Positions 26,001 to 33,953 of a stretch of 37,962 nt of DNA are shown one piece after another (within the stretch, counting starts at the first letter, position 1; each line of letters begins with the position of its first letter). This DNA comes from Candidatus Methanoperedens sp. GTDB taxonomy: Archaea > Halobacteriota > Methanosarcinia > Methanosarcinales > Methanoperedenaceae. A model generated the notes under the pieces. That model made no database searches and was not told the origin of the DNA. It worked only from the letters and a program-made list of their open reading frames with translations. Both the position numbers and the translations under genes were made by a program. The DNA lies in assembly GCA_027460525.1 (NCBI GenBank), contig JAPZAS010000030.1, positions 1-37,962 of the forward strand, read 5' to 3'.

Positions 26001-26331
26001 AGAGATAAAGAAGATGGACAGTGAGCCACAGGAAATGGGATTGTCCGAATTTGAATACGCTTTTTATACAGCAATTGCAGATAATGACAGCGCTAGAGAA
26101 CTGATGCAAAAAGAAAAGTTACGGGAATTGGCTATTGTTTTATTTGAGAAAGTGAAACAAAACGCATCAATCGACTGGACGATAAAAGAAAGCGTCAGGG
26201 CGAAATTAAAAGTGATTGTCAAACGGACTTTGCGGCAATATGGTTATCCTCCGGATATGCAGGCACTTGCAACAGAAACAGTGCTAAAACAGGCGGAATT
26301 GATTGCAGATGAAATAACCCGGAGGGAATGA
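23095..26331 (+). CDS. hsdR: Type I restriction-modification, endonuclease and translocase subunit
   Basis: HsdR translocates DNA with ATP and cuts unmethylated DNA. The 1078-residue protein has an N-terminal PD-ExK nuclease (RPDVVLFVNGLPLVIIELKNP near 140-162). A superfamily 2 motor follows: HTQGSGKS near 335, DEAH near 442, LGFTGTP, and the motif VI-like MQAIARVNRVYKDKPGG. A long helical C-terminus binds the HsdMS core. All key motifs are intact, so the system is probably active. The start overlaps the HEPN gene (ATGA). Confidence 0.96.
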   Translation: MTKMTESAIEEFTIELLEKSGYQYIYAPEIAPDSATPERKTFDEVLLLERLKKAVGRINPTIPADAREDAIKQILRLNSPELIANNEAFHRMLTEGIKVSYHKDGADRGDLVWLIDFTNPENNEFLVANQFTVIENNVNKRPDVVLFVNGLPLVIIELKNPADENATIKSAFKQLQTYKQIIPSLFTYNGFMVISDGLEAKAGSLSAGFSRFMTWKSSDGKTEASHLIGQMETLINGMLNKRTVLDLIRHFIVFDKSKKEDKETGVTTIQTIKKLAAYHQYYAVNKAVESTLRASGYLVDKNGTYHGFKVMESPEKYGLTSIDAQPAGDHKGGVVWHTQGSGKSLSMVFFTGKIVLALDNPTILVITDRNDLDDQLFDTFAASKQLLRQDPVQAESRDHLKELLNVASGGVVFTTIQKFQPEEGNVYPELSDRRNIIVIADEAHRTQYGFKAKTIDAKDEKGNVIGKKIVYGFAKYTRDALPNATYLGFTGTPIEKTDVNTPAVFGNYVDVYDISQAVEDGATVKIYYESRLAKIALSKEGKKLVAELDEELEYEDLADTQKAKAKWTQLEALIGSENRIRQIAQDIVTHFEQRQEVFEGKGMIVAMSRRIAADLYDEIIKIRPQWHNDDLKKGVIKVVMTSASSDGPKISKHHTTKEQRRVLAERMKDPENELKLVIVRDMWLTGFDVPCLHTMYIDKPMKGHTLMQAIARVNRVYKDKPGGLVVDYLGIASDLKEALSFYSDSGGKGDAAILQEKAVQLMLEKLEIVSQMFHGFSYEHYFTADTSTKLSILLAAEEHILGLEKGKKRFIDEVTALSRAFSIAIPHEQAMHVKDEVSFYQAIKSRLVKFDSTGTGKTDEEIETAIRQVIDQALVTEQVIDIFDAAGIKKPDISILSEEFLLEVQNMEHKNIALEVLKKLLNDEIKSRLKKNLVQSRSLMEMLEDSIKRYHNKVITAAEVIEELIELSKEIKKMDSEPQEMGLSEFEYAFYTAIADNDSARELMQKEKLRELAIVLFEKVKQNASIDWTIKESVRAKLKVIVKRTLRQYGYPPDMQALATETVLKQAELIADEITRRE

Positions 26332-26373
26332 GGATTATAAGATTTCGCATACCCGCCAAACGTTATCCCATGC

Positions 26374-26908
26374 CTATAGGAGGTTGATAAGATGGGCAAA
26401 ATAAAACCAACTCAAAGGATTTACGATGTCGTAAAAGACATAAGCACCCTTATCAAAGAGCACAAAAGAAGTTTTGATTGTAAAATCAATATCAAACTCG
26501 TATTCTCCACCTCCGTTCAATTCGTCAACAAGTTCAATAAATTTTCCTTCCATGTCAGGGATATTCAAAACAACCGTGGAGAAAACCAAGTCAGACTTTG
26601 TTAATACAATCCCACCAGAATTTACCCTTACAAAAACCTCCAACACATCGTTATATAGCAAATCCTCTTTTACATCCTGAAGAGGAATTTTCTCATCAAT
26701 GTTGAATACAAGGATAAATTTGCCTAAGTTTTTCTTCACAATCTTCTTTACTTGTCTGTGTCGCCATTAAATTTTTCATCTACAAATTCTGATATTTCTT
26801 CGATTTTCAGGTCTACTATTTCTTCCGGCATTACCCAGTGGGGATCTTCTTCGGCCTGTTCAGGCATCATAAATTGAAATTGATACCGTAAATCATTTTC
26901 TTCGTGCA
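26374..26908 (-). pseudogene. Broken DUF262 (GmrSD-type) gene remnant
   Basis: On the minus strand the frame ending at 26748 gives DLRYQFQFMM...DPHWVMPEEI, and a second frame from 26739 gives VFVRVNSGGIVLTKSDLVFS and FDIDFTIKTSFVLFDKGA. Both match the DUF262 domain of GmrSD-type modification-dependent restriction proteins. They are joined only if one frameshift is placed near 26745-26755. The N-terminal nucleotide motif and the C-terminal nuclease are missing. Only a middle part remains, so it is a relic. It lies directly after hsdR on the opposite strand. Confidence 0.7.
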
Positions 26909-26961
26909 GGCTCTTCGCTCAGAGCATGGTCGCAGCCGTTCGCAGAATCGGGAGGTTGTTT

Positions 26962-26997
26962 CGGGAACCTATCGGCGCCGAGATTTAATATTTTAAA
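26962..26997 (-). repeat. Inverted copy of the left-hand island repeat
   Basis: Read on the minus strand, this is aaatattaaatctcggcgcc followed by gataggttcccg. It matches 18839-18873 and 19008-19043. It is followed (27021-27050) by a short direct motif, cgcaaagaacgcaaag. It lies on the far side of the RM operon and the DUF262 relic, in inverse orientation. The rest of the gap 26998-27068 holds nothing else. Confidence 0.75.
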
Positions 26998-27068
26998 AGT
27001 GATAAATATGTGGCGCTATACACCGCGAAGGGCGCAAAGAACGCAAAGCGAAGGAATCATTGTAATTA

Positions 27069-27359
27069 TCAGTCCATCTCAAAAAGATAGTCAAAACATT
27101 TCCATGCTTTGCAAAGCGGGCAGTTCTCATCAAAATCAGGACAGCGGGTACCCCAATTTGTAATCATCCATTCCTTTACTCTCTCCTTCATGTATCCGCT
27201 GCAATAGTCGCATTCCCAGTATTCCGTTTCTTTATCTGTTAGAGCTTTCCCGAGTTCCTTTGAGTAGAAATACTGGATAGGGATTACATTGCCTTTTTCA
27301 AGTTTAACATTGAACTTGCGCCCACATACAACACATATTCTGTTTTTGAGGATTTTCAT
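27069..27359 (-). CDS. Cys-rich zinc-ribbon-like protein, unknown function
   Basis: This 96-residue protein has three Cys groups: CVVC near 9-12, CDYC near 50-53 and CPDFDENCPLCKAWKC near the C-terminus. These could hold two metal ions in a rubredoxin- or zinc-ribbon-like fold. It starts with ATG at 27359. It lies 28 nt downstream of the second protease gene and could belong to the same transcript. I do not recognise the family. Confidence 0.65.
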   Translation of the reverse strand: MKILKNRICVVCGRKFNVKLEKGNVIPIQYFYSKELGKALTDKETEYWECDYCSGYMKERVKEWMITNWGTRCPDFDENCPLCKAWKCFDYLFEMD

Positions 27360-27387
27360 TATAATCCACTTTCATTAATATAGGAAA

Positions 27388-27783
27388 TCAATCGCTGAAA
27401 CAAAAATCCTCTTCCTTCCTGAAACTTATCTCAAAATTCTTAAAAATATCAAGCCTGCCTAATAAATTTGGTACTTCCGAGAGAGCAAAAGCAACTCTCG
27501 TTTCAATTTCCTTTCCATTTATGAACAACGGTATTTTATGGACATAAGCTATCATTTCCCCAACTATTCCCCGGAATACTTTTGCCTCACCCTGTTCCAC
27601 ATTTACGCCCATGATGTCACCTATTCTTTTCGAAAGAATCGTTATATCGGCACCGGAATCAACCAGCACGCTGAGTTCGAACACGTCTCCGTTGGCGTCT
27701 TTCAATCCCACTTTCGCTATCGGTCTATAAACAATCCCAAGGCTTGAAGAATTTTCTTCTGCAAACTTGAAACATTTTTTCAA
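27388..27783 (-). CDS. Retropepsin-like aspartic protease (module 2)
   Basis: This 131-residue protein is a single-domain clan AA protease. The catalytic motif is VLVDSGADITILS, a DSG in place of DTG, and the core GRLDIF lies near the end. Such DSG variants are normal in the family. The start is TTG at 27783, overlapping the DUF5678 stop in TTGA. GGAGG lies about 11 nt upstream. It is the second protease of this type in the window, in the same gene order as the first, but the two proteases differ strongly in sequence. It probably works as a cytosolic dimer. Confidence 0.82.
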   Translation of the reverse strand: MKKCFKFAEENSSSLGIVYRPIAKVGLKDANGDVFELSVLVDSGADITILSKRIGDIMGVNVEQGEAKVFRGIVGEMIAYVHKIPLFINGKEIETRVAFALSEVPNLLGRLDIFKNFEISFRKEEDFCFSD

Positions 27784-27983
27784 AGAATCAGAGCCTCCTT
27801 TCTTGGAACCTGACCTAAAAATACAACCTTTTTAGGAAATTTATCTTTTGCCTCCTGATAGACCTTTTTTACATCTTTGCCGTGGGATATAATCTTGTCT
27901 TCTATTATTGCGACATATTCCCCTTCGTATTTGGCAATCATATTCACAAGATTTGCTCTGAAATATTCTAAAGCATCTTTCAT
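27780..27983 (-). CDS. DUF5678-like small protein (module 2)
   Basis: This 67-residue protein has the core YEGEYVAIIEDKIISHGKDV, then a helix (VYQEAKDKFPKK) and VVFLGQVP, which is a good match to the DUF5678 pattern. The frame is open to a TTG at 28034. The ATG at 27983 is preferred because aagcttttaagtc (28004-28016, minus strand) is a TATA-like site 26 bp upstream, giving a leaderless start. It overlaps the protease gene by 4 nt. The pair repeats the layout at 6561-7179. Partner function is inferred. Confidence 0.75.
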   Translation of the reverse strand: MKDALEYFRANLVNMIAKYEGEYVAIIEDKIISHGKDVKKVYQEAKDKFPKKVVFLGQVPRKEALIL

Positions 27984-28104
27984 AGTATTAATTCTGGTTG
28001 ACTGACTTAAAAGCTTTCCGACAAGGTCATACAACCAAGGACTTTGTGTACTTAGACCCTGCTTATCACCCCCTCTTTCACAGGCTTGCGAGTCGGGGCG
28101 TTCA

Positions 28105-28301
28105 TAAACCGAGACTTCGGTTTACGCAGTACCCACGTATGGCGAAGCCATACGTCAAGGGTTGCGCCCTTGAGGACGCATCCACGTATGCCCGTGCGCT
28201 GGCATACGTGTGTACGGCGTCAACTGACGTGACGGTTGTGCGGGGTAAACTGCCGCAACAGTTTTTGATAAAACTTTCATAAGTTTTTTCATCTGCGGTT
28301 C
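28105..28301. repeat. Hairpin-rich dispersed repeat, copy 2
   Basis: Seven inverted repeats follow one another. They are 28105-28112/28117-28124 (8 bp), 28135-28143/28147-28155 (9 bp), 28156-28161/28167-28172 (6 bp), 28183-28192/28201-28210 (10 bp), 28218-28222/28225-28229 (5 bp), 28247-28252/28259-28264 (6 bp) and 28270-28276/28281-28287 (7 bp). From 28167 it matches the start of the window, identical for 114 bases. It fills the gap of about 375 bases between the DUF5678 gene and the aminotransferase gene, together with their promoters. No protein is supported. Confidence 0.85.
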
Positions 28302-28359
28302 TGAATTTCCAAATCAAAAAGTTATATCTTATATACATAAACAACATCTCAAAATCCCC

Positions 28360-29520
28360 ATGGTCACATACGCCGACAGGATAAACTCATTACCCCCTTA
28401 TTTATTCGCTGCCATCGACAAAGCAAAAACCGAGGTCATCAAAAAAGGCATGGATGTCATCAACCTGAGCATAGGCGACCCCGATTTACCTACGCCCCAG
28501 CATGTCGTGGAAGCCATGAAAAAAGCCCTCGACAACCCTGCCCATCACCGCTATCCATCATACGAGGGAATGCTTTCTTTTAGAACTGCGGCAGCAAAGT
28601 GGTATAAAAAAACCATGAACGTGGATCTAAATCCTGAGGACGAAGTTCTCACGCTTATAGGTTCAAAGGAGGGATTAGCCCATATCCCGCTTGCATTTTT
28701 AAACCCGCAAGATGTCTCGCTCGTCCCTGACCCGGCGTATCCGGTCTATAACATCGGCTCCATTCTTGCAGATGGAAAACCTTTCAAGATGCCGCTCCTG
28801 GCAGAGAACGACTTCCTTCCCGACCTTGAGGCAATACCCTCGAATATAGCCAGAAAAGCGAAGCTCATGTTTCTCAATTATCCCAACAATCCCACCTCGG
28901 CTGTTGCGCCGTTGAAATTCTTTGAAAAAGTGGTGGATTTTGCAAACGAAAATGAAATCACAGTAATTCACGACAATGCTTATTCGGAAATGACCTACGA
29001 CGGTTACAAGGCGCCCAGCTTCCTGAATGTGAGCGGGGCAAAAGACGTTGGCATCGAGGTGCATTCTTTATCAAAGACCTATAATATGACAGGCTGGCGG
29101 CTGGGTTTTGCAGTGGGGAACAGCGATATACTCGGCGGTCTCGGGAAGGTGAAAACAAACGTGGATTCGGGCGTATTTGAAGCAGTGCAGGAAGCAGGCA
29201 TTGCCGCTTTGAGCGGTTCCCAGGATTGTGTGCGTGAAATGAACAGGACATACAGGGAAAGGCGTGATGCGCTTCTTATTGGCTTGAAGGAACTCGGACT
29301 TGCGGTAAAAGCTCCCAGGGCTACGTTCTATGTATGGGCGCATATAAATGGCAGCTCTTCTGATTTTGCCAGGATGCTTCTTGAAGAAGCAGGAATAGTA
29401 GCCACGCCCGGCATAGGATTCGGCGAATACGGCGAAGGATATATTCGATTTGCCCTTACGCAGCCGGTGGATAGAATCAATGAAGCTGTTGAAAGAATGC
29501 GCAACCTGAATATTGAATGA
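28360..29520 (+). CDS. dapL: LL-diaminopimelate aminotransferase-type enzyme
   Basis: This PLP-dependent class I/II aminotransferase of 386 residues resembles the archaeal LL-DAP aminotransferases that make LL-diaminopimelate for lysine. It has INLSIGDPDLPTP near 34-46, the NYPNNPTS motif near 173-180, and the PLP lysine at about 239 in HSLSKTYNMTGWRLGF. The ATG follows a TATA-like cttatata by about 25 bp, so the mRNA is leaderless or nearly so. The substrate could be another amino acid; only the family is certain. Confidence 0.88.
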   Translation: MVTYADRINSLPPYLFAAIDKAKTEVIKKGMDVINLSIGDPDLPTPQHVVEAMKKALDNPAHHRYPSYEGMLSFRTAAAKWYKKTMNVDLNPEDEVLTLIGSKEGLAHIPLAFLNPQDVSLVPDPAYPVYNIGSILADGKPFKMPLLAENDFLPDLEAIPSNIARKAKLMFLNYPNNPTSAVAPLKFFEKVVDFANENEITVIHDNAYSEMTYDGYKAPSFLNVSGAKDVGIEVHSLSKTYNMTGWRLGFAVGNSDILGGLGKVKTNVDSGVFEAVQEAGIAALSGSQDCVREMNRTYRERRDALLIGLKELGLAVKAPRATFYVWAHINGSSSDFARMLLEEAGIVATPGIGFGEYGEGYIRFALTQPVDRINEAVERMRNLNIE

Positions 29521-29604
29521 TAAAATCTATCTATGATTAATTTAAGTTGTGAAGATATGCGTTTAATAGAAACTTTTTTGAGCATTTCGGTCATGGTGTG
29601 AGCA

Positions 29605-30519
29605 ATGAAAATTGAGCAACTTTTAGCACAGCGCGCACGATTGGTAGACTCCGAACTGCCAGCTCTGCTTGTGGATATAAAACCGCCTGAACTTGCCGGC
29701 GCTGTTGCTTATGCCATAGCCTCGAAGGGAAAACGCATCAGACCTGCTCTTGTAACGCTTTCATGCGAAGCGGTGGGAGGAAAGGCTGAGGAGGCATGTT
29801 TTGCAGCCGCCTCCATTGAGCTTATACACTCCTCTTCACTGGTGCTGGATGACGTAATCGATAAATCAGAAAAAAGGCGCGGAAGGTACACGATTCATAC
29901 CCTGTGGGGCAATGACATGGCTCTTCTAACGGTTCAGATTCTTGCAGCCCTGTCACTTAAAATCGCGGCCCGCGACCCGAGACTGATCCATGCAATAGCA
30001 GATTCATTGTTCTGCATGGGCGAGGGGGAGGCCATGGAACTTGTGGATTTTGCCAGGGATAAAAAAAGCTATCTTGAGCTGGCTTTCAGGAAAACCGGGT
30101 CGCTATTCAGTTCGGCAGCCGAGGTGGGGGCTGTAGTGGGAGGGGGCAATGAGGAGCAGATAAAAGAGCTTACACAATTCGGGAATCATATAGGTATAGC
30201 CTTCCAGATTCGGGATGACGTACTGGATTGCATTTCCAAGGAAGAAGACCTCGGTAAACCTGTAAAAAAAGACCTTTTCATGGGAAGACCCTCCATTGTG
30301 CTGCTTGATGCTATCAATTCAGGCATTTCGATAGAGAGGATGATGAAATGCAATAACGGGGAACTCATGCATCTTGTTTCGGATTCTATTGACTATGCGC
30401 AAAAGGTTGCAAGGGAAGAGATCGAGATTGCAAACTCAAGTATTGAAAACCTGGATGAAAGCCCTGCAAAAAGAAAGCTGGGAGAGCTAAGTGAGTATAT
30501 CATCAACCGAAGCAAGTAG
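29605..30519 (+). CDS. Isoprenyl (geranylgeranyl-type) diphosphate synthase
   Basis: This enzyme condenses isopentenyl diphosphate with allylic diphosphates for archaeal lipid chains or quinone tails. The 304-residue protein shows GKRIRPALV near 42-50, the first Asp-rich motif DDVID at 82-86 and the second in QIRDDVLD near 205-212, with Lys-containing GKPVKKDL after it. The first motif is short-spaced (DDxxD), as in archaeal enzymes. Product length is not decided by eye. It overlaps the radical SAM gene by 29 nt. Confidence 0.9.
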   Translation: MKIEQLLAQRARLVDSELPALLVDIKPPELAGAVAYAIASKGKRIRPALVTLSCEAVGGKAEEACFAAASIELIHSSSLVLDDVIDKSEKRRGRYTIHTLWGNDMALLTVQILAALSLKIAARDPRLIHAIADSLFCMGEGEAMELVDFARDKKSYLELAFRKTGSLFSSAAEVGAVVGGGNEEQIKELTQFGNHIGIAFQIRDDVLDCISKEEDLGKPVKKDLFMGRPSIVLLDAINSGISIERMMKCNNGELMHLVSDSIDYAQKVAREEIEIANSSIENLDESPAKRKLGELSEYIINRSK

Positions 30520-31579
30520 CAAGACCCCGTATTTTAATACGGGTTTAACAAGAATGCAAAAAGATAGAACAGGTTCTTTTTTCAATTACCTTCCGCAGGG
30601 ATGCCGTTTATGTTACAAAGGTGCAAAGATGGTTCTTTTTGTTACCGGAGTGTGCGGAAAGAATTGTTTTTACTGCCCGGTTTCGAACGAGCGGCGCGGT
30701 AAGGATTTAGCCTTTGCAAACGAAAGACCTGTAAAAAAGGACGAAGACCTGATAGAAGAAGCAATTTCAATGGATGCGCTGGGAACAGGTATAACGGGCG
30801 GTGAGCCGCTGTTGCGATTGGAACGGGTGGTTCATTATATAAAACTCCTGAAAAACCAGTTCGGCGAACCTCACCATATACATTTATACACCGCCCTTGC
30901 GCCGGAAAAGGATGTACTTGAAAATTTGAGGAACGCAGGTCTTGATGAGATAAGATTCCATCCACCACCACAGCTCTGGGCAAATATCAGTAACACGCCT
31001 TATCGGAAATCTATCACCACCGCCCATGAACTCGGTCTTTCCACCGGGATTGAAGTTCCCTCTTTTCATGCCGATTACAGGGCTATTTTATCCTTACTTG
31101 AGGAGGTAGGAGGGTTTTTGAACCTTAACGAGCTTGAGTTTTCTGAAACAAATTCGGTCGAGCTTAATAAACGCGGTTTTTCTACTGTTGATGACGTTTC
31201 ATCTGCCGTGCTTGGAAGTAAAGGGGCGGCTCTGGCATTAACCTTTGACAGGCTCCATTTCTGTTCCTCAAGATTCAAGGACGCTGTCCAGCTTCGGGAA
31301 AGATTCAAACGTATTGCAAAAAAGGTTTCACGGGATTTTGATGAGGTCACCGAGGACGGGACTCTTGTCTATGGGGTTATTGAGGGAAACTGCCTGGATA
31401 TCCTGAAAGGAACACAGGTAGAGGATACTATGTACCATGTCCATGATGGTTCTATTGAAACAGCCTGGTGGATAGCCGAGGAACTTGCAGATGAGTTTAA
31501 AAAGGCAGGATGCAGTGTTTGTGTAATCGAGCGCTATCCCATGAAAAACGGAATGGTGATGGAAAAGACTCCTCTTTAA
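30491..31579 (+). CDS. Radical SAM protein (COG2108 type)
   Basis: This 362-residue protein has the radical SAM cluster motif CGKNCFYC (Cys55, 59, 62) and GITGGEPLLRLE, a SAM-binding region near 118-129. Two further Cys (38, 41) in GCRLCYKG precede it. COG2108 proteins are archaeal relatives of pyruvate formate-lyase activases with no proven reaction. The GTG at 30491 follows GGGAG by about 6 nt; the Met at residue 22 (30554) is an alternative. It overlaps the isoprenyl synthase, so a role linked to lipid or cofactor synthesis is possible. Confidence 0.85.
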   Translation: MSISSTEASSKTPYFNTGLTRMQKDRTGSFFNYLPQGCRLCYKGAKMVLFVTGVCGKNCFYCPVSNERRGKDLAFANERPVKKDEDLIEEAISMDALGTGITGGEPLLRLERVVHYIKLLKNQFGEPHHIHLYTALAPEKDVLENLRNAGLDEIRFHPPPQLWANISNTPYRKSITTAHELGLSTGIEVPSFHADYRAILSLLEEVGGFLNLNELEFSETNSVELNKRGFSTVDDVSSAVLGSKGAALALTFDRLHFCSSRFKDAVQLRERFKRIAKKVSRDFDEVTEDGTLVYGVIEGNCLDILKGTQVEDTMYHVHDGSIETAWWIAEELADEFKKAGCSVCVIERYPMKNGMVMEKTPL

Positions 31580-31653
31580 TGCAAAGGTATAAACTCTAAA
31601 AATTTAATAGTAAGAAAAAGGTGGTTTGACTGAGCGCCAAGGAAAATGAGGCA

Positions 31654-31935
31654 GTGAAGGCACGACTTACAAAGTATCTGATGCGTGACGATACAGGCAT
31701 CAGGAAGTGTGTTCTAAAATTATTTCTAAGCAACGAACCCTATACCACGCAGGATGTGTATGACCATCTCAAGAAAGATGGCTTTGATGTTAATTACAGG
31801 GGAGTTTCGGCTATGGTGGGTCTCATGAATACCAGGCTTGGCATCCTCCGAATAGATGTGAAGGGCGACCACAATGTCTATTCGCTTAAGGGTGAATATA
31901 AGAATAGCGTGAAAGCGACCATGGATAATTATTAG
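31654..31935 (+). CDS. DUF2551-like winged-helix protein
   Basis: This 93-residue protein has a probable winged-helix fold: LRKCVLKLFLSNEPYTTQDV-like helices, then a recognition helix (YRGVSAMVGLMNTRLG) and a wing strand ending HNVYSLKG. It resembles DUF2551, small proteins of methanogen-type archaea. GTG at 31654 follows atgaggca. It probably binds DNA; targets are unknown. Confidence 0.75.
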   Translation: MKARLTKYLMRDDTGIRKCVLKLFLSNEPYTTQDVYDHLKKDGFDVNYRGVSAMVGLMNTRLGILRIDVKGDHNVYSLKGEYKNSVKATMDNY

Positions 31936-31959
31936 AAATTCAAATATGAACGATTTATT

Positions 31960-32991
31960 TTGATAACGAAATTGAAAGATAGCATAAAAAACCTTTACCC
32001 GGGTTATTTTGCCCTTGTAATGGCGACTGGCATAGTCTCCATTGCCTCTTATTTGCTGGGAATGGTCTCTCTGGCTTTGTCTCTTTTTTTCATCAACAAA
32101 GCGGCTTATGTAGTTTTATGGCTTCTCACCCTGTCTCGCCTGTTCTGGCACTATCCTGAATTCATTGCTGATTTAACAGACCATGCCAAGGGACCTGGAT
32201 TCTTTACACTGGTCGCAGGCACGTGCATTCTGGGGAACCAGTTCGTGCTTATTGCCGGGGATTTCACCACCGCGCTCTTTCTCCTGTTCATCGGGACGAT
32301 TCTCTGGCTCATCCTGATATATGCGTTCTTCACTGCCGTTATTGTACGCGAGAAAAAGCCAGGTCTGGAAACCGGGCTTCACGGAGGATGGTTCATCGCT
32401 GTTGTAGCAACGCAGTCTGTCTCCATTCTCGGTACACTGGTTGCCCCGGGATTTCTGGCATGGAAGGAGCCTGTCCTTTTTTCTGCGCTTGTTCTATACC
32501 TTTTCGGCGCCATGCTGTACATGCTGATTATCTCTCTTGTCTTTTACAGGCTGACATTCTTTAGCCTGACTCCCGAAGCGTTTATTCCTCTTTACTGGGT
32601 GGACATGGGAGCAGCGGCAATCACGACACTGGCAGGAGCGAGGCTTATCCTGGACTCTCCTCAATGGCTATTCCTGCAAGAAATTCTTCCTTTCCTTAAA
32701 GGGTCTGCCCTTTTCTTCTGGGCTGCTGCAACGTGGTGGATTCCCCTCCTGTTAATTCTAAGCGCATGGCGCAACTTTTACAAACACTTCCCTCTCAGCT
32801 ATGATCCGCAATACTGGAGCCTGGTGTTCCCTCTGGGTATGTACACCACCAGCACCTTCGTATTTGCAGAAGCCACAGGGTTATCTTTTCTTTACCCGAT
32901 TTCCCGCTATTTCATATATGCAGCTTTAATTGCCTGGCTTGTTACCTTTCTCGGGATGGTTCACAGGCTTGTGCGCAGATTGGTTGAATAG
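31960..32991 (+). CDS. TDT-family membrane transporter (TehA/Mae1-like)
   Basis: This 343-residue protein has about ten hydrophobic helices and opens with [19 protein letters not shown], typical of the tellurite-resistance/dicarboxylate transporter family related to SLAC1 anion channels. The substrate could be a dicarboxylate, sulfite or another anion. The start is a TTG at 31960; a second TTG lies 12 nt later. It follows the DUF2551 gene by 24 nt. Confidence 0.88.
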   Translation: MITKLKDSIKNLYPGYFALVMATGIVSIASYLLGMVSLALSLFFINKAAYVVLWLLTLSRLFWHYPEFIADLTDHAKGPGFFTLVAGTCILGNQFVLIAGDFTTALFLLFIGTILWLILIYAFFTAVIVREKKPGLETGLHGGWFIAVVATQSVSILGTLVAPGFLAWKEPVLFSALVLYLFGAMLYMLIISLVFYRLTFFSLTPEAFIPLYWVDMGAAAITTLAGARLILDSPQWLFLQEILPFLKGSALFFWAAATWWIPLLLILSAWRNFYKHFPLSYDPQYWSLVFPLGMYTTSTFVFAEATGLSFLYPISRYFIYAALIAWLVTFLGMVHRLVRRLVE

Positions 32992-33064
32992 CCGACGCTA
33001 GCCATTGATGAAGACAAAATCAAACCTGAGTATTGGCAAGGGCGAGGATAAAAGAAAAAGGTTG

Positions 33065-33463
33065 TTATCCACTGATGAACCTTAGGGGAACGTACCGCTT
33101 AATCCTGGCTGGCGTGCCTCTATCAACCTGAATAAAATCTGCACTCTTAAGAAGTCTGTATATCATAAAAAACGGAGCAATGACCAGCAGTATAACTATA
33201 AGAGTAGGTGTTGGTTTATCGGAAATCAAAAGCCCAAAGTCTATGATAACCAAGAACGCAAAAATAAAAGCGACAGCCAATACCGATGTAGCGGACGTCA
33301 CATTGATGGGAATATAATAGCCGTACAATGTTACCAAAAGAGCACCGATTATAGTCATTGTAAAGAGATATGCTATATTAAATATAACTGCTTTGACAAC
33401 CTCGCCCATTGTGACAGTATCGAGAAAATCTCTGCATTTCTTAATAGTCGCATCAGAAGCCAT
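33065..33463 (-). CDS. Membrane protein, unknown function
   Basis: This 132-residue protein has four hydrophobic segments: near 25-45, 58-80 and 85-102, with a short one at the end of the third. Its soluble N-terminus is MASDATIKKCRDFLDTVT. It follows the 33477 gene by 13 nt and is probably co-transcribed. No family is recognised. It may be a component of a defence or stress module, since it borders the HicA-like pair, but nothing proves that. Confidence 0.6.
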   Translation of the reverse strand: MASDATIKKCRDFLDTVTMGEVVKAVIFNIAYLFTMTIIGALLVTLYGYYIPINVTSATSVLAVAFIFAFLVIIDFGLLISDKPTPTLIVILLVIAPFFMIYRLLKSADFIQVDRGTPARIKRYVPLRFISG

Positions 33464-33476
33464 ATAGTTAACTCTA

Positions 33477-33770
33477 TTACTCTCCTTCTTTAAATAGCTT
33501 ATAGATTGCTTTAAGGCTCAAAACTACAGTGCTTATATAAAGAATTACCATAAATAATTCCGAAAAAGTAGAGATTATTTTTATCAGATAAAATCCTTCA
33601 AACCCAAATAATGTTGAAAAATATTTTACAATCCAAAGCCCCGCCATAACAGCGATTATCGGGATAACATCTACTATTATAGCCACACATATTATAAATA
33701 TATGTTCAAATTTCTTTTTTAGATGGTCTTTGATTTGCATAATCACCTTGTCTAGGATATAACCATTCAA
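33477..33770 (-). CDS. Small membrane protein, unknown function
   Basis: This 97-residue protein has a basic start (MQIKDHLKKKFEH near 11-23) and three hydrophobic segments. It is probably the first gene of a two-gene transcript with 33065-33463. No catalytic motif and no recognised family. Confidence 0.6.
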   Translation of the reverse strand: MNGYILDKVIMQIKDHLKKKFEHIFIICVAIIVDVIPIIAVMAGLWIVKYFSTLFGFEGFYLIKIISTFSELFMVILYISTVVLSLKAIYKLFKEGE

Positions 33771-33782
33771 GGGTTATTAATA

Positions 33783-33932
33783 TTGCCTTATCTACCGAGA
33801 GGCGCAATCGTATGCTGGATATGCGGGTTTATCACAGCATCGAAGGTAAAGGCGCATAAGCGCAGACCCAAGAAGCGCCAGTGTACGAGAAATAAGAAAG
33901 GGCGGTTCAAGAAGAAAAGCCGATGTAGATAG
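33783..33932 (+). CDS. 49-residue very basic peptide, repeat-borne copy 1
   Basis: The frame starts with TTG at 33783 and stops at 33930-33932. It encodes a hydrophobic start (GAIVCWICGFITASKVKA) and an Arg/Lys-rich tail (HKRRPKKRQ, GRFKKKSRCR). A paralogue lies at 35403-35570 and the reading frame is open in both. Several differences between the copies are silent. It may be a real small membrane or nucleic-acid-binding peptide. It could also be a chance frame inside a direct repeat. Confidence 0.4.
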   Translation: MPYLPRGAIVCWICGFITASKVKAHKRRPKKRQCTRNKKGRFKKKSRCR

Positions 33933-33953
33933 TAGAAGCATTAGATGTAACTA

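Noticed and set aside
27998-28282. Open frame of 94 codons on the plus strand across the hairpin repeat
   Set aside because: It runs straight through several hairpins, overlaps the 5' end and promoter of the DUF5678 gene on the other strand, and shows no protein-like composition or ribosome site.
28105-28301. CRISPR array
   Set aside because: The inverted repeats differ from each other in sequence and spacing; there are no identical direct repeats with regular spacers, and no cas genes in the window.
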